DNA of 64,000 nt from Brenneria rubrifaciens (lineage in GTDB: Bacteria; Pseudomonadota; Gammaproteobacteria; Enterobacterales; Enterobacteriaceae): contig NZ_CP034035.1 of the NCBI RefSeq assembly GCF_005484945.1, positions 2,604,001 to 2,668,000 of the forward strand, read 5' to 3'. The notes beneath the pieces are model-generated. The model ran no database searches. It was given only the letters and a program-made list of their open reading frames with translations, and was not told where the DNA came from. Below, one piece after another: positions 9,876 to 20,223 of this stretch (positions are counted from its first letter, which is position 1; each line of letters opens with the position of its first letter). The translations under genes and the position numbers were made by a program.

Positions 9876-10247
9876 ATGTCATACCGTAATACCGATGCCA
9901 TAATTCGCATAAAAAACCTGCGGCTTCGTACCTTCATTGGTATCAAGGAAGAGGAGATCAATAATAAACAAGATGTGGTAATTAACGTTGTGGTCCATTA
10001 CCCGGCAGCACGTTCACGCAACAGCGAGAATATCGACGATGCGTTGAATTACCGCACCATCACCAAAAACATCATTCGCCATGTCGAGGAAAACCGCTTC
10101 GCTCTGCTGGAAAAATTAACCCAGGATGTGCTCAATATCGCCAGCGATCATGATTGGATCACCTATGCTGAAGTAGAAGTGGATAAACTGTTTGCCTTGC
10201 GATACGCCGATTCCGTCTCCATGACCATGTGCTATTACAAGGCGTAG
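9876..10247 (+). CDS. folX: Dihydroneopterin triphosphate 2'-epimerase
   Basis: FolX, 123 residues (E. coli 120), a paralogue of dihydroneopterin aldolase FolB. It epimerises 7,8-dihydroneopterin triphosphate to the monapterin form used for tetrahydromonapterin. Seen: [28 protein letters not shown] at the N-terminus, the catalytic glutamate/tyrosine context of the tunnelling fold, and [10 protein letters not shown] in the middle. It is followed 57 bases later by yfcH on the same strand, probably as one unit. Confidence 0.95.
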   Translation: MSYRNTDAIIRIKNLRLRTFIGIKEEEINNKQDVVINVVVHYPAARSRNSENIDDALNYRTITKNIIRHVEENRFALLEKLTQDVLNIASDHDWITYAEVEVDKLFALRYADSVSMTMCYYKA

Positions 10248-10304
10248 GCCCGTCACCGTGCTCAAAAAGCCAACTGGACAATAAAGGGATAAGCGAGGCC
10301 AAGC

Positions 10305-11228
10305 ATGCAATTACTCATTACCGGTGGAACCGGCCTTATCGGACGTCATCTGATTCAACGTTTACTCTTGCTTTCTCATCATGTCACCGTCTTGACCCGT
10401 GATCCCGAGCGCGCCAGGCGGGTATTGGGCGACCAAGTGGAATACTGGTCCACGCTAAACAACAAAACCTCGCTTAACGGTTTCAATGGCGTCATTAATC
10501 TGGCTGGTGAGCCCATTGCCGACAAGCGTTGGACGACGCAGCAAAAAAAGCGCCTGAGCCAGAGCCGCTGGAACATTACCGAACAGCTCGCCAAGCTGAT
10601 CAGCGCCAGTAGCGAGCCGCCTTCCGTGCTTATCTCCGGTTCTGCCGTGGGCTATTACGGCGATCAGGGTTCCGCACTGGTCACAGAAGATGAAACGCCC
10701 GTCAATGAGTTTACCCATCATCTGTGCGCCCGTTGGGAAGCACTGGCGCAATCGGCGGAAAGCGACAAAACCCGTGTTTGCCTGTTGCGTACCGGCATTG
10801 TGCTTTCCGCCGAAGGGGGGGCGCTGGCAAAAATGCTGTCCATTTTCCGGCTGGGACTCGGCGGACCAATGGGGTCGGGGAAACAGTATATGTCGTGGAT
10901 TCATATTGATGACATGGTAAACGGGATTCTTTATCTGCTGGACAACCCAATACTCAGCGGACCATTTAACATGGTTTCCCCTTATCCGGTACGCAACGAA
11001 CAGTTTTCAGCTACGCTGGCGCAGGTACTGAACCGGCCCGGTTTTCTGCGCGCGCCGGCTTTCGCCATCAAGTTGCTGATGGGAGAAGCGTCAACGCTGG
11101 TACTGGGTGGACAGCGCGCGCTGCCAAACCGGTTGGAAGCGGCAGGGTTCGGCTTTCGTTTCTTTGAGCTGGAGGAAACCTTGAAAGAGATCGTTACACA
11201 GAAAGATAGCGAGAGGAAAGCTGGCTGA
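10305..11228 (+). CDS. yfcH: SDR-family nucleotide-sugar epimerase-like protein YfcH
   Basis: 307 residues (E. coli 297). N-terminal Rossmann fold with [15 protein letters not shown] (the GxxGxxG NAD(P) motif, residues 7-13) and a C-terminal DUF1731 tail ([21 protein letters not shown]). SDR active-site tyrosine is visible in [11 protein letters not shown] and the family motif [10 protein letters not shown] follows. It belongs to the YfcH/SulA-like epimerase group whose substrate is not known. It converges on hisP with only 23 bases between the stops. Confidence 0.92.
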   Translation: MQLLITGGTGLIGRHLIQRLLLLSHHVTVLTRDPERARRVLGDQVEYWSTLNNKTSLNGFNGVINLAGEPIADKRWTTQQKKRLSQSRWNITEQLAKLISASSEPPSVLISGSAVGYYGDQGSALVTEDETPVNEFTHHLCARWEALAQSAESDKTRVCLLRTGIVLSAEGGALAKMLSIFRLGLGGPMGSGKQYMSWIHIDDMVNGILYLLDNPILSGPFNMVSPYPVRNEQFSATLAQVLNRPGFLRAPAFAIKLLMGEASTLVLGGQRALPNRLEAAGFGFRFFELEETLKEIVTQKDSERKAG

Positions 11229-11251
11229 CCGACAGGGCAGCCAGAGAGAGG

Positions 11252-12025
11252 TCACTTCAACGCGCCAGACAGAAACTGCTGTAAACGCGGACTTTTGGGA
11301 CTACCGAACACGGCGTCAGGCGGCCCTTCTTCTTCAATCACACCCTGGTGAAGAAAAATTACATGGCTGGAAACGTGGCGCGCAAACTCCATTTCATGCG
11401 TGACTACCACCATCGTTTTCCCTTCTTCAGCCAGCTTCTGCATAATACGCAGCACCTCGCCAACCAATTCAGGGTCAAGCGCCGAGGTCGGTTCATCAAA
11501 CAGCAACACTTCCGGCTCCATTGCCAACGCCCGCGCAATCGATACGCGCTGCTGCTGACCGCCGGAGAGATTGACCGGATATTTATCCTGCGCCGCCCCG
11601 GAGATACCGACCTTATCCAGATAAAAAACGGCACGTTCCCTAGCTTCCGCTTTGCTCAGCCCCAGAACCTGCATTGGCGCTTCCATCACGTTTTCCAACG
11701 CGGTCATAAAGCTCCACAGATTAAAGTGCTGAAACACCATAGTCAGGCGTGTACGCAACAGTTGGAGTTGTTTTTTATCAAACACTTTCAACTGACCATC
11801 GCCGTCCTGCACCATGCGAATCTCCTGATCGTTGACGTGAATCGTCCCCTCACAGGGTTTTTCCAGAAAGTTGATGCAACGCAGCAATGTACTTTTACCG
11901 GAACCGGATGATCCGATAATCGAAATTACGTCCCCGGCATTAGCCCGTAACGAAATGCCTTTCAGCACTTCATGCTGACCATAACGTTTATGCAGATCCG
12001 TCACCATCAGCTTGTTATTCGACAT
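11252..12025 (-). CDS. hisP: Histidine/lysine-arginine-ornithine ABC transporter ATPase
   Basis: HisP, 257 residues, ATP-binding subunit of the periplasmic histidine permease. Walker [10 protein letters not shown] (about residue 39), signature LSGGQQQR, Walker [12 protein letters not shown] and the H-loop VVTHEM are all intact. In relatives the order is hisJ-hisQ-hisM-hisP, and HisP needs the HisQM membrane subunits. Here hisP follows hisJ directly with a 160-base gap, so its membrane partners are missing from the locus. Ribosome-binding site AGGA precedes the ATG at 12025. Confidence 0.95.
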   Translation of the reverse strand: MSNNKLMVTDLHKRYGQHEVLKGISLRANAGDVISIIGSSGSGKSTLLRCINFLEKPCEGTIHVNDQEIRMVQDGDGQLKVFDKKQLQLLRTRLTMVFQHFNLWSFMTALENVMEAPMQVLGLSKAEARERAVFYLDKVGISGAAQDKYPVNLSGGQQQRVSIARALAMEPEVLLFDEPTSALDPELVGEVLRIMQKLAEEGKTMVVVTHEMEFARHVSSHVIFLHQGVIEEEGPPDAVFGSPKSPRLQQFLSGALK

Positions 12026-12185
12026 ACGTTGTTCCTGCTTTTAATGGGATGACGGTGATAACAATGTCAGTTACAGCGAACTCAACGCCCCCAGTTTTTT
12101 CGGTGAGGCATTCCCTTCAGGGAGCCTCACCTCAAGTGTTTCTGATAACGGGTGGTGTCCGCAGTCGGCAATCAATACCGGAGGT
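12026..12185 (-). other. hisJ-hisP junction with stem-loop, hisQM absent
   Basis: 160-base gap. On the minus strand GGTGAGGC and GCCTCACC (+ strand 12100-12129) form an 8-bp stem without a U-run, comparable to the processing/attenuation hairpin that commonly follows hisJ. No residue of HisQ or HisM can be read in any frame. Confidence 0.7.
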
Positions 12186-12965
12186 TTAACCGCCGTAGAC
12201 ATCAAAATCAAAGTATTTTTTCGCAAAGGTGTCGTAGGTGCCGTCTTTACGCATTTCATCAAAAGCCTTATCCAGTGCGGCTTTCAGCTCGGTATCCGTT
12301 TTACGCAGGCCCATGCCGGTGCCTACGCCGAAAAATTTGTCATCCTTTACCGCAGGCCCCGCGAATTCGTAACCTTTACCGATATTCTGTTTCAGAAAAC
12401 CTTCACTGCCCGCGACTTCATCCTGAAATGCAACATCAACGCGCCCAGCCGTTAAATCGGCATAAATGAGTTCCTGATTCGGGTAAGCGATAATCTCAAT
12501 CCCTTTGGGCTGCCAATGCGCGTTGGCATAAGATTCCTGGGTGGATGCCTGCAATACGCCAACACGTTTACCCTTTAACGACTCTGGTGTTGGCTCAATG
12601 CCTGAACCTTTCTTGGCAATCAGGCGGGCATTCGCCGCATAAAGTTTTTCAGTAAAAGCAATTTCCTGTAACCGTTTTTCAGTGATGGAAAGTGAAGAGA
12701 TGATGGCATCAATTTTTTTGGCTTTCAGCGAGGGAATTAATGCATCGAAATCACTTTCGACAAACGTACAGTTAACAGCAATACGCTTACACAGCTCTTT
12801 TGCCAGATCGATATCAAACCCTACCAGTTCACCGCTGGCGCTCTTCGATTCGAAAGGCGCGTAGCTGGGATCAGTACCAATTCTAATATTCTTGGGAATA
12901 TCCGCCATGGCATTCCCTGCCGCCAAAATGAACGCTAACGGTAAAATTTTTATCAGTTTTTTCAT
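12186..12965 (-). CDS. hisJ: Periplasmic histidine/LAO-binding protein
   Basis: 259 residues from the ATG at 12965, preceded by AAGGG; an upstream in-frame start adds 14 residues without a ribosome-binding site. Cleavable signal peptide [20 protein letters not shown], then the mature SBP_bac_3 fold beginning [17 protein letters not shown]. The ligand-site and hinge regions ([36 protein letters not shown]) and the C-terminus [11 protein letters not shown] match HisJ more closely than ArgT. It captures histidine (and possibly basic amino acids) for an ABC permease whose hisQM genes are not in place. Confidence 0.93.
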   Translation of the reverse strand: MKKLIKILPLAFILAAGNAMADIPKNIRIGTDPSYAPFESKSASGELVGFDIDLAKELCKRIAVNCTFVESDFDALIPSLKAKKIDAIISSLSITEKRLQEIAFTEKLYAANARLIAKKGSGIEPTPESLKGKRVGVLQASTQESYANAHWQPKGIEIIAYPNQELIYADLTAGRVDVAFQDEVAGSEGFLKQNIGKGYEFAGPAVKDDKFFGVGTGMGLRKTDTELKAALDKAFDEMRKDGTYDTFAKKYFDFDVYGG

Positions 12966-13394
12966 ATCGCTACCCTTATCAATGAGAGATTGAAAATCAA
13001 AAATCACTTATGGACGCCAGAACGGATTATCGATTTTAAGAACGGTTTATGGCTTTAAAAACGGCTAACGTCATTGCTGTATGTCTTACACTGCGGTGTA
13101 TTGCAGTTTTCATGCCAAAATAAGACATTTGTATCAACAAAGACAAGATGATACGGCCAGCGAACTGGGGGCAGACTCATCACTTGATTACCGTTGCTCT
13201 CGCCGTGTTATTACTGAGGCGGCATAACAACATTGGGGCACCGCGCATGCTCGCCGCCAGCACCGATGCACAATTAGAGTGCACACATGCCACACACAAG
13301 TGCACAATAATAAAAAAGCCCCATATTGGGGCATACTCTTATCGTTCTTGTCTTGTCGCGCTATTTTATCCTGCGTGTAAAAAACATGCAGTGT
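12966..13394. other. Intergenic region hisJ-ubiX
   Basis: About 430 bases holding the hisJ promoter region (near 13010-13140) and a terminator serving ubiX. I see no gene in it; a short plus-strand open frame at 13148-13417 has no coding character and runs through the terminator. Confidence 0.55.
13309..13332 (-). terminator. Intrinsic terminator downstream of ubiX
   Basis: On the minus strand the stem GCCCCA-ATA-TGGGGC (13318-13332) is followed by TTTTTTA. It lies about 60 bases past the ubiX stop and separates ubiX from hisJ. Confidence 0.8.
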
Positions 13395-13967
13395 TCACGC
13401 CCCTTGCCAGCGAGTAAAGAGATCTTCCGGCGGCGTAATATCAAGCTGATCGAGCACTCGGTTCACCGTCTGATCGATGATATCCTGCACACTTTGTGGG
13501 CGATGATAAAAAGCAGGCACCGGCGGCATGATGATCGCGCCGAGTTCTACCGCCGTCATCATCATCCGCAAATGTCCCCGATGCAACGGGGTTTCACGCA
13601 CGCAAAGCACCAACGGACGACGTTCTTTCAGCACAACATCCGCCGCGCGCGTCAGCAAATTATCGCTGTAGCTGTGCACAATACCTGACAGCGTTTTTAT
13701 CGAGCAGGGTAATATCACCATTCCGTCGGTTTTAAAGGAACCGGAGGAAATACTGGCGGCAATATCGCGCGTATCATGCACGACATCCGCCAGGATTTGG
13801 ACATCACGCAAGCTCAAATCAGTTTCCAGCGACAGCGTCTGCCGGGCCGCCTGGCTCATGATAAGGTGCGTTTCTATCCCTTCCACAGCCTGCAAAACCT
13901 GCAACAAACGAATGCCATAAATCACACCGCTGGCACCGGAAATACCAATAATGAGTCGTTTCATCAA
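13395..13967 (-). CDS. ubiX: Flavin prenyltransferase UbiX
   Basis: 190-residue flavoprotein (E. coli 189) that joins dimethylallyl monophosphate to FMN, making the prenylated cofactor for UbiD decarboxylase in ubiquinone synthesis. The N-terminal nucleotide motif IGISGASGVIYGIRLL, the SSGSFKTDGMVILPCS segment, DVVLKERRPLVLCVRETPL (phosphate/dimethylallyl site) and the C-terminal QTVNRVLDQLDI are present. As in E. coli it lies downstream of purF, but here a symmetrical terminator separates the two. Confidence 0.96.
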   Translation of the reverse strand: MMKRLIIGISGASGVIYGIRLLQVLQAVEGIETHLIMSQAARQTLSLETDLSLRDVQILADVVHDTRDIAASISSGSFKTDGMVILPCSIKTLSGIVHSYSDNLLTRAADVVLKERRPLVLCVRETPLHRGHLRMMMTAVELGAIIMPPVPAFYHRPQSVQDIIDQTVNRVLDQLDITPPEDLFTRWQGA

Positions 13968-14065
13968 TACTGCCTCTGACTGGTTGCGTGCGATTAACCG
14001 ACGCGAAATAGGTGATCTGCGCTGACGTTATAGCCGTCATGATTAACGATAGGCAAGAAATAGAC

Positions 14066-14098
14066 AAAAGGGAGCACGCCAGAACGTCCTCCCTTTTT
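14066..14098. terminator. Probable bidirectional terminator after purF
   Basis: AAAAGGGAG at 14066-14074 pairs with CTCCCTTTT at 14089-14097, giving a stem with T-runs on both sides. On the minus strand it follows the purF stop by about 50 bases. Confidence 0.7.
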
Positions 14099-14146
14099 CA
14101 CTCATTACTTTACAACATTACATCGTGGTAAAAAGGCGTTTGCTGC

Positions 14147-15664
14147 TCAGCCTTCGTTATGCAACTCCAAATCTTCCACTTCGTTCTGGCTGCGCAACGC
14201 TTTAGCATCATCATTACGCAGCATTTCAAGATAGTCGAGGTAACCCTGATCGACATCTTTGGTCACATACACGCCGTTAAACACAGAACATTCAAACTGG
14301 GCAATATCCGGGTTATCTTCACGAGCTGCCGCGATAAGATCGCCCAGGTCCTGAAAAATCAGCGCATCCGCGCCAATAAGCTGGCAGATCTCGTCAACCT
14401 CGCGACCGTGGGCAATCAGCTCATTCACGCTCGGCATATCAATACCGTAAACGTTAGGGAAGCGAATTTCCGGGGCGGCAGAGGCCAGATACACGCGCTT
14501 GGCTCCGGCTTCGCGCGCCATTTCAACGATCTGCTCGGACGTTGTACCACGTACGATGGAATCATCAACCAGCAACACGTTCTTGTCACGGAATTCCGCA
14601 CGGTTGGCGTTCAGCTTACGGCGTACCGATTTACGTCGCGCCTGCTGGCCCGGCATGATAAACGTCCGACCCACATAGCGGTTTTTCACAAATCCCTGAC
14701 GATAGGGTTTGTTGATGATACGTGCAATTTCCAGCGCGATATCACAGGACGTTTCAGGAATAGGAATAACCACATCGATATCCAAATCTTCCCATTGACG
14801 CGCAATTTTCTCACCGAGCTTTTGCCCCATACGCACTCGGGCGCTGTAGACGGAAATTTTGTCGATGAAAGAGTCAGGGCGCGCAAAGTAGACGTACTCG
14901 AACAGGCAAGGGTTGCTCTTTGGATTATCGGCGCACTGGCGGGTAAACAACTGCCCTTTTTCAGTGATATAGATCGCTTCACCTGGCGCGACATCACGCA
15001 AAAATTCAAAACCCAGGGTGTCCAGCGCCACGCTCTCCGACGCCACCATATATTCACAGCGTCCATCGTCCAGATCGCGTTTACCGATCACCAGAGGACG
15101 GATACCGTTTGGATCGCGAAAGGCGACCATCCCGTGCCCGATAATCATGCTCACACACGCATAAGCACCACGAATTTGCTGGTGCGTCGCCGCCACTGCC
15201 GCAAAAATATTATCGGCCTCCAGAGGATAGTGCTGAAAACGATCCAGCTCTCTGGCAAAGATGTTTAACAGAACTTCAGAATCAGACGTGGTGTTGACAT
15301 GGCGACGCTCTTGCTCAAACAGCTTTTTGCGCAGTTCGTGAGCATTAGTCAGGTTACCGTTATGCGCCAGCGTGATCCCAAATGGCGAGTTAACGTAAAA
15401 AGGTTGCGCTTCCGACGCGCTTGAGCTGCCCGCGGTAGGATAACGCACATGGCCAATGCCCATGTTTCCTTGTAAACGTTGCATGTGTCGTGCTTCAAAC
15501 ACATCTTTCACCAGGCCGTTGGCTTTGCGTAGGCGAAAACAGTTTAAGGCATCAATGGTGATGATGCCTGCGGCATCCTGCCCACGGTGTTGCAACACCG
15601 TTAACGCGTCATAAATCGACTGGTTGACCGGCGTAAAACCGGCAATACCGACAATACCGCACAT
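14147..15664 (-). CDS. purF: Amidophosphoribosyltransferase
   Basis: PurF, 505 residues, first committed enzyme of purine synthesis (PRPP + glutamine to phosphoribosylamine). After Met removal Cys2 ([15 protein letters not shown]) is the N-terminal glutaminase nucleophile, with RYPTAGSSS and [16 protein letters not shown] in the Ntn domain. The C-terminal phosphoribosyltransferase domain carries the PRPP motif [14 protein letters not shown] (about residues 364-377). It follows cvpA by 20 bases and is expected to be co-transcribed from the PurR-controlled promoter upstream of cvpA. Confidence 0.97.
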   Translation of the reverse strand: MCGIVGIAGFTPVNQSIYDALTVLQHRGQDAAGIITIDALNCFRLRKANGLVKDVFEARHMQRLQGNMGIGHVRYPTAGSSSASEAQPFYVNSPFGITLAHNGNLTNAHELRKKLFEQERRHVNTTSDSEVLLNIFARELDRFQHYPLEADNIFAAVAATHQQIRGAYACVSMIIGHGMVAFRDPNGIRPLVIGKRDLDDGRCEYMVASESVALDTLGFEFLRDVAPGEAIYITEKGQLFTRQCADNPKSNPCLFEYVYFARPDSFIDKISVYSARVRMGQKLGEKIARQWEDLDIDVVIPIPETSCDIALEIARIINKPYRQGFVKNRYVGRTFIMPGQQARRKSVRRKLNANRAEFRDKNVLLVDDSIVRGTTSEQIVEMAREAGAKRVYLASAAPEIRFPNVYGIDMPSVNELIAHGREVDEICQLIGADALIFQDLGDLIAAAREDNPDIAQFECSVFNGVYVTKDVDQGYLDYLEMLRNDDAKALRSQNEVEDLELHNEG

Positions 15665-15684
15665 GGTGTTTTTTCCTCTCAGCG

Positions 15685-16185
15685 CTACCGCAGCGTGACA
15701 TGCTGCGGCAAGAAACTTGACGTGCTTTGCAGGTAGTCAAAAAACCACCTGATAATATAACTGAACTGCGGAATTAACTGGGACTGCTGCCAGTCGGCAC
15801 TCTGTGAAAAACCGGTAAAGGTATCCAGAAAGAATAGCAGTGCGGAGACAATCAACACCCCCCGCAGTGCGCCGAAGCAAATGCCCAGTACACGATCGGT
15901 GCCCGATAATCCGGTGCGATCAACCAGTGAACCGATCACATAGTTGACGATAGCCCCCACAATCAACGTCGCAATAAACAGAATGGCAATCGCGATACCG
16001 TTACGGACCAGTTCGTCGTCAAAACGGGTGAAATAAACCGCAAGGTAGACGTAATAATTGCTGGCGACAAAAAACGCACATCCCCAAGTCACCAGCGACA
16101 ACGCTTCACGTACAAATCCTCGAATCAGGCTAACCAGAGCCGAAAATCCGATGATGCCAATAATGACGTAATCAACCCAAACCAT
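15685..16185 (-). CDS. cvpA: Colicin V production-associated membrane protein CvpA
   Basis: Inner-membrane protein of 166 residues with four hydrophobic segments ([73 protein letters not shown]). Family [21 protein letters not shown] is conserved. CvpA is required for colicin V export and affects envelope homeostasis; its mechanism is not established. It is the first gene of cvpA-purF with a PurR box 76 bases upstream. Confidence 0.95.
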   Translation of the reverse strand: MVWVDYVIIGIIGFSALVSLIRGFVREALSLVTWGCAFFVASNYYVYLAVYFTRFDDELVRNGIAIAILFIATLIVGAIVNYVIGSLVDRTGLSGTDRVLGICFGALRGVLIVSALLFFLDTFTGFSQSADWQQSQLIPQFSYIIRWFFDYLQSTSSFLPQHVTLR

Positions 16186-16260
16186 GAACGATCCTAATCA
16201 ATAAACGATGCTATCGGCAAGCACTGCGACATCCTGTTTGCGGCGAATTCTAACAGAAAA

Positions 16261-16275
16261 AGAAAACGATTGCGT
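16261..16275 (-). promoter_or_regulatory. PurR operator upstream of cvpA-purF
   Basis: The minus strand reads ACGCAATCGTTTTCT, one base from the PurR consensus ACGCAAACGTTTTCT. Its position, 76 bases before the cvpA start, matches the known PurR control of the cvpA-purF operon. Hypoxanthine/guanine-bound PurR should repress here. Confidence 0.88.
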
Positions 16276-16325
16276 AACGTATTTCCGCCGATTTCAGCAA
16301 TAGACACTAAAGACTCGCACCCGCC

Positions 16326-17021
16326 TTAACGCACACTGTGCGACCTCACCTGCCCGCTCAGCCCGCTAAGTTGTTGCAGTTCGCCCAACGATGCCTGCAA
16401 CTTCTGCCTGGAGGCATCTGGGCCGACATAAATACGGGTAATTTGCCCTGGCACCGGCGTCGCGGGGACGGTATAAGCCCGATAGCCGGAAAGACGAAGC
16501 TTGGCGACAATCTCATTTACCTTGTCTGCATTTTTCAGCGCGCCAAGCTGGACGATATAGGCTTGTCCGGCAGGCGCCTGTTCCCTTGCCGGCATTTCGG
16601 TTCTGGTCTCCGGTTTCTTCTCGGGTTTGGTTTCAGGTTTCGGTTCCGGCTTTTCCTCCGGTTTAGGTTGTTCTCTCGATGCCACCGGCGGTTGAACAGG
16701 CGGTTGTTCAACCACGGTTGGCGGCGCCGTCACGTCTGCGGGCGCATTCGCGGCGGGAGGCGGATTCTGCGCGGATGGTGCCGCTGACTCATCCTGTGTT
16801 GCCGCGTCCGCCCCTTCCAGCGGCGGGTTCATCAAAGGCTGATTCAGCGAAGGCAGGGAGTCGAGTTCATTACTGTCTCCCGGTTTGGGGCTCAGCGGGA
16901 TCGCCGCAAACTCATCTTCATAGTGCTTTTTTTTACCATCCAGCAAGCCGGGCAAAACAATCACGCCTAATGCGACAAGAATGATAGTACCTACCAGGCG
17001 ATTCTGAAATTTACTCGCCAT
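16326..17021 (-). CDS. dedD: Cell-division SPOR protein DedD
   Basis: 231 residues from the ATG at 17021 (MASKFQNRLVGTIILVALGV), supported by GGAGGAG just upstream; the frame extends five codons further. One N-terminal transmembrane helix, a long Pro/Glu/Lys-rich periplasmic linker (PEEKPEPKPETKPEKKPET-like) and a C-terminal SPOR domain (about the last 75 residues, AYIVQLGALKNADKVNEIVAKLR) that binds denuded septal peptidoglycan. The start overlaps the end of folC by 11 bases. The linker is longer and more repetitive than in E. coli. Confidence 0.93.
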   Translation of the reverse strand: MASKFQNRLVGTIILVALGVIVLPGLLDGKKKHYEDEFAAIPLSPKPGDSNELDSLPSLNQPLMNPPLEGADAATQDESAAPSAQNPPPAANAPADVTAPPTVVEQPPVQPPVASREQPKPEEKPEPKPETKPEKKPETRTEMPAREQAPAGQAYIVQLGALKNADKVNEIVAKLRLSGYRAYTVPATPVPGQITRIYVGPDASRQKLQASLGELQQLSGLSGQVRSHSVR

Positions 17022-18279
17022 TCGACTCCTCCTCATCCAGCGCTTCCATTACTTGCGCTACCGTATGAAAAGATCCACACACAACCACGGTATCCTGTTT
17101 CGTCGATACCGTCATCGCCTGGCGCCAGGCGCTGGCAACATCGGAGAATAACTGACAGCGATCCAAATACCCGGCCAACTGCTCAGCCGTGGCGCCGCGC
17201 GGGCCTTCCAACGGCGCGCAATACCATTCATCCACCAGCGGCCGCAAATGGCCCAGCGTACCTGGAATGTCTTTGTCCGCCAGCATACCCACCACCGCGC
17301 GAATCTTCCCCGTTTTCGGCAAGGCCGCCAATCGGCCGGCAAGATACGCGGCGGCGTGCGGGTTGTGCGCCACATCCAGAATCAGCATCGGCCTTTGGCG
17401 GACAATTTGGAAACGACCGGGCAATACCGCCTGTTTCAGCCCCTGACGAATGGCCTCTTCGCCAATATTCAGCGGTGAGTAGTTTAATGCGGCCAGCGCG
17501 GTGGCCGCATTCGCCAACGGTATGTTCGGCATGGGTAGCCCTGACAGTTCGCGCTGCTTGTTCTGCCAGCTCCAGCCATCGCGCTGGATAGAGAAATCCC
17601 AGTCCCTGCCGCGACATAGCAGCACCGCCCCTTTTTCATCGGCGACATCCGCCATTGAAACCGGCATATCAGGCTCGCCCACCACGGCGGGATTATCCTG
17701 CCGGAATATCCCGGCTTTTTCCCTGCCGATACTTTCACGCTCGTTACCCAGCCAGTCAGTATGATCGAGCGCGATACTTGTTACGACCGCAACATCCGCA
17801 TCAACGATATTGGTCGCATCGAGACGACCGCCCAGACCGACTTCCAAAATCACAACGTCCAGATTCGCCTGCTTGAATAGCTGCAACGCCGCCAGCGTAC
17901 CAAACTCAAAATAGGTTAGAGAAACCGCCCCTCTTACGGCTTCGATATCGGCGAAAGCCTGACAGTGACGTGATTCGGGCAGTTCAGCCCCTTGAATCCG
18001 TACCCGCTCGGTATAACGCAGCAAATGAGGCGAGCTGTAGACACCGACGCGCAGTCCGGCAGAGATCAGTATCGATTCCAGAGTACAGCAGGTCGTGCCC
18101 TTGCCATTGGTTCCTGCGACGGTAAAAACAACCTCGGCGGGCTGTAATAATTGAAGCTGGTCGGCAACCTGCTTAATGCGCTCCAGTCCCAAATCAATGG
18201 CCTGGGCGTGCAGGTGCTCCAGATAATGAAGCCACGTGACCATAGGCGACGTGGCTTGGGGTATTTGAAGAGTATCCAT
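17011..18279 (-). CDS. folC: Dihydrofolate synthase / folylpolyglutamate synthase
   Basis: Bifunctional FolC, 422 residues. It adds glutamate to dihydropteroate and then extends the polyglutamate tail. The Mur-ligase-type P-loop TVAGTNGKGTTC (about residues 53-64), the Mg-binding YFEFGTLAALQLF and LEVGLGGRLDATNIV segments, SIALDHTDWLG and the C-terminal LDVAHNPHAAAYLAGRL are all seen. It is co-directional with accD upstream and overlaps dedD downstream. A 13-bp hairpin lies in the accD-folC space. Confidence 0.96.
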   Translation of the reverse strand: MDTLQIPQATSPMVTWLHYLEHLHAQAIDLGLERIKQVADQLQLLQPAEVVFTVAGTNGKGTTCCTLESILISAGLRVGVYSSPHLLRYTERVRIQGAELPESRHCQAFADIEAVRGAVSLTYFEFGTLAALQLFKQANLDVVILEVGLGGRLDATNIVDADVAVVTSIALDHTDWLGNERESIGREKAGIFRQDNPAVVGEPDMPVSMADVADEKGAVLLCRGRDWDFSIQRDGWSWQNKQRELSGLPMPNIPLANAATALAALNYSPLNIGEEAIRQGLKQAVLPGRFQIVRQRPMLILDVAHNPHAAAYLAGRLAALPKTGKIRAVVGMLADKDIPGTLGHLRPLVDEWYCAPLEGPRGATAEQLAGYLDRCQLFSDVASAWRQAMTVSTKQDTVVVCGSFHTVAQVMEALDEEESNGE

Positions 18280-18312
18280 GAGTCCCGTTCACTGGCTTAC
18301 GGTTCGTTTTAT

Positions 18313-18356
18313 ACAGGAAGCGTGAATGCTGCCTGAGGCGGACTCACGCTTCCTGT
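18313..18356. repeat. Perfect 13-bp inverted repeat between accD and folC
   Basis: ACAGGAAGCGTGA (18313-18325) and TCACGCTTCCTGT (18344-18356) are exact reverse complements around an 18-base loop that itself contains GCCTGAGGC. No T-run follows in the minus direction, so it looks like an mRNA-stabilising or attenuation structure between co-transcribed genes and not a clean terminator. Confidence 0.85.
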
Positions 18357-18368
18357 TCATCTATTCAG

Positions 18369-19283
18369 CTACACTTCATCCTGTGATTCAGATGTAGCAT
18401 CGCCGCGGTGTTCAACCATATCGTTGCCTGGTTCCGGCCGATTGGTCAGCTTAGCGAGAATCGTCGCCAGCTTATAACGCATATCCGGGCGACGAACGAT
18501 CATGTCGATAGCGCCTTTTTCAATCAGGAACTCACTGCGCTGGAAGCCCGGCGGGAGTTTTTCGCGCACGGTCTGTTCAATGACGCGCGGCCCCGCGAAA
18601 CCGATCAGGGCTTTGGGCTCAGCGATGTTCAGATCGCCCAACATCGCCAGACTAGCAGATACCCCGCCCATGGTCGGATCGGTCAGGACCGAGATGTACG
18701 GCAGCCCGCGCTCACGCATTTTAGCCAATGCCGCGCTGGTTTTCGCCATCTGCATCAGCGACATCAAGGCTTCCTGCATACGGGCGCCGCCGCTGGCGGA
18801 GAAACAGACCAGCGGGCAACCCTCTTCCAGCGCCTGTTCGACCGCGCGAACGAAACGCGCCCCAACCACAGAAGCCATCGAACCGCCCATAAAAGCAAAC
18901 TCAAAGGAAGCGGCAACGACCGGCATACCATATAACGTCCCTTTCATGACGATCAGGGCATCTTTTTCATCAGACTGCTTCTGCGCCGCGACCAGACGGT
19001 CTTTATATTTTTTTGAATCCCGAAATTTCAAGACATCTTTCGGTTCCAGTTCGCTACCTAACTCCACCGAGCCTTCTTTATCCAGAAAAGCTTGCAGGCG
19101 AGCGCGAGCGGAAAGACGCATATGGTGGTCGCACTTCGGACAAACTTCCAGATTGCGCTCCAGTTCCGCACGATACAGTACCTGACCGCAACTATCACAT
19201 TTGGTCCACACGCCCTCTGGAATGTTCGCTTTACGAGTCGGGGTGATATTGCTTTTGTTAAGAATTCGTTCAATCCAGCTCAT
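18369..19283 (-). CDS. accD: Acetyl-CoA carboxylase carboxyltransferase subunit beta
   Basis: AccD, 304 residues from the ATG at 19283, exactly the E. coli length; an in-frame upstream extension of 18 codons is not supported. With AccA it transfers CO2 from carboxybiotin to acetyl-CoA, giving malonyl-CoA. The N-terminal four-cysteine zinc ribbon (CDSCGQVLY...CPKCDHH, residues 27-52) and crotonase-fold motifs ([44 protein letters not shown]) are intact. Confidence 0.97.
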   Translation of the reverse strand: MSWIERILNKSNITPTRKANIPEGVWTKCDSCGQVLYRAELERNLEVCPKCDHHMRLSARARLQAFLDKEGSVELGSELEPKDVLKFRDSKKYKDRLVAAQKQSDEKDALIVMKGTLYGMPVVAASFEFAFMGGSMASVVGARFVRAVEQALEEGCPLVCFSASGGARMQEALMSLMQMAKTSAALAKMRERGLPYISVLTDPTMGGVSASLAMLGDLNIAEPKALIGFAGPRVIEQTVREKLPPGFQRSEFLIEKGAIDMIVRRPDMRYKLATILAKLTNRPEPGNDMVEHRGDATSESQDEV

Positions 19284-19514
19284 TGATAACCTTTCTGCTT
19301 GAACCTGGCACATGCCAGTCCGCTGTTCATACGTCAACTATTCCCTGACAATACTGCCAATTAAAAAATGCCCAAGACGCACGTCAAAGCGATATTAAGG
19401 CATTGGCATCAAGGATTGTTCCAAGAACAGACCATAAATGCCGCCCATTAAACCATAACGATCCGGTACTGTGGATAAAAAACTGGTCAAATCGGACGTT
19501 ACACGACTTTTCAC

Positions 19515-20177
19515 TTATTCCGCATTGCCGCGCGCCGCCGCTCTGCGGTGCCGAATAATCTCTATAATACCCGGCAGGATAGAGACAAAAATAATTGCGA
19601 CAATCAGTAATTTCAGATTTTCCTGCACGATCGGCAAATCACCGAACAGATACCCGGCGTAGGTAAACAAAACAACCCACAGCAGCGCCCCGATAACATT
19701 ATAAGCCGCGAAATGACGGTAGCTCATATGCCCCATCCCGGCGACAAAGGGCGCAAATGTTCTCACAATCGGGACAAAGCGCGCCAGAATTATTGTTTTT
19801 CCGCCGTGACGTTCATAAAACTGATGCGTTTTATCCAAATAGCTGCGCCGGAAGATTTTTGAATCCGGGTTACTGAACAACTTTTCACCGAACAGACGGC
19901 CAATGGTGTAGTTTACCGCATCCCCCAGAATCGCCGCGGTAATCATCAGGAAAACCATCGTATGCACATTCAGGTCATTCGATGGCAACGCAGCCAACGC
20001 CCCCGCCACAAACAGCAATGAATCGCCCGGCAAAAAAGGCGTCACCACCAGCCCGGTTTCACAAAACAAGATCAGAAACAAAATGGCATAAATCCAGACA
20101 CCGTATTGCGCGACCAGTTCCGCCAGATGCACATCAATATGCAGAATAAAATCAATAATAAACCGTATAAATTCCAT
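19515..20177 (-). CDS. dedA: DedA-family inner-membrane protein
   Basis: 220-residue DedA/SNARE-associated family protein with several hydrophobic helices. The conserved E and R of the family are in [20 protein letters not shown] and [25 protein letters not shown]. DedA proteins act in envelope lipid handling and membrane-potential homeostasis. It lies between truA and accD as in E. coli, 46 bases after truA. Confidence 0.95.
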   Translation of the reverse strand: MEFIRFIIDFILHIDVHLAELVAQYGVWIYAILFLILFCETGLVVTPFLPGDSLLFVAGALAALPSNDLNVHTMVFLMITAAILGDAVNYTIGRLFGEKLFSNPDSKIFRRSYLDKTHQFYERHGGKTIILARFVPIVRTFAPFVAGMGHMSYRHFAAYNVIGALLWVVLFTYAGYLFGDLPIVQENLKLLIVAIIFVSILPGIIEIIRHRRAAARGNAE

Positions 20178-20223
20178 AAAAACATCTCTTTTAATGGAAA
20201 ATGATGATACACACCACTCTCAT

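Noticed and set aside
12071..12262. 63-codon minus frame over the hisJ end and hisJ-hisP gap, as a possible hisQ/hisM remnant
   Set aside because: It mostly overlaps hisJ in another frame and shows no hydrophobic segments or HisQ/HisM motifs.
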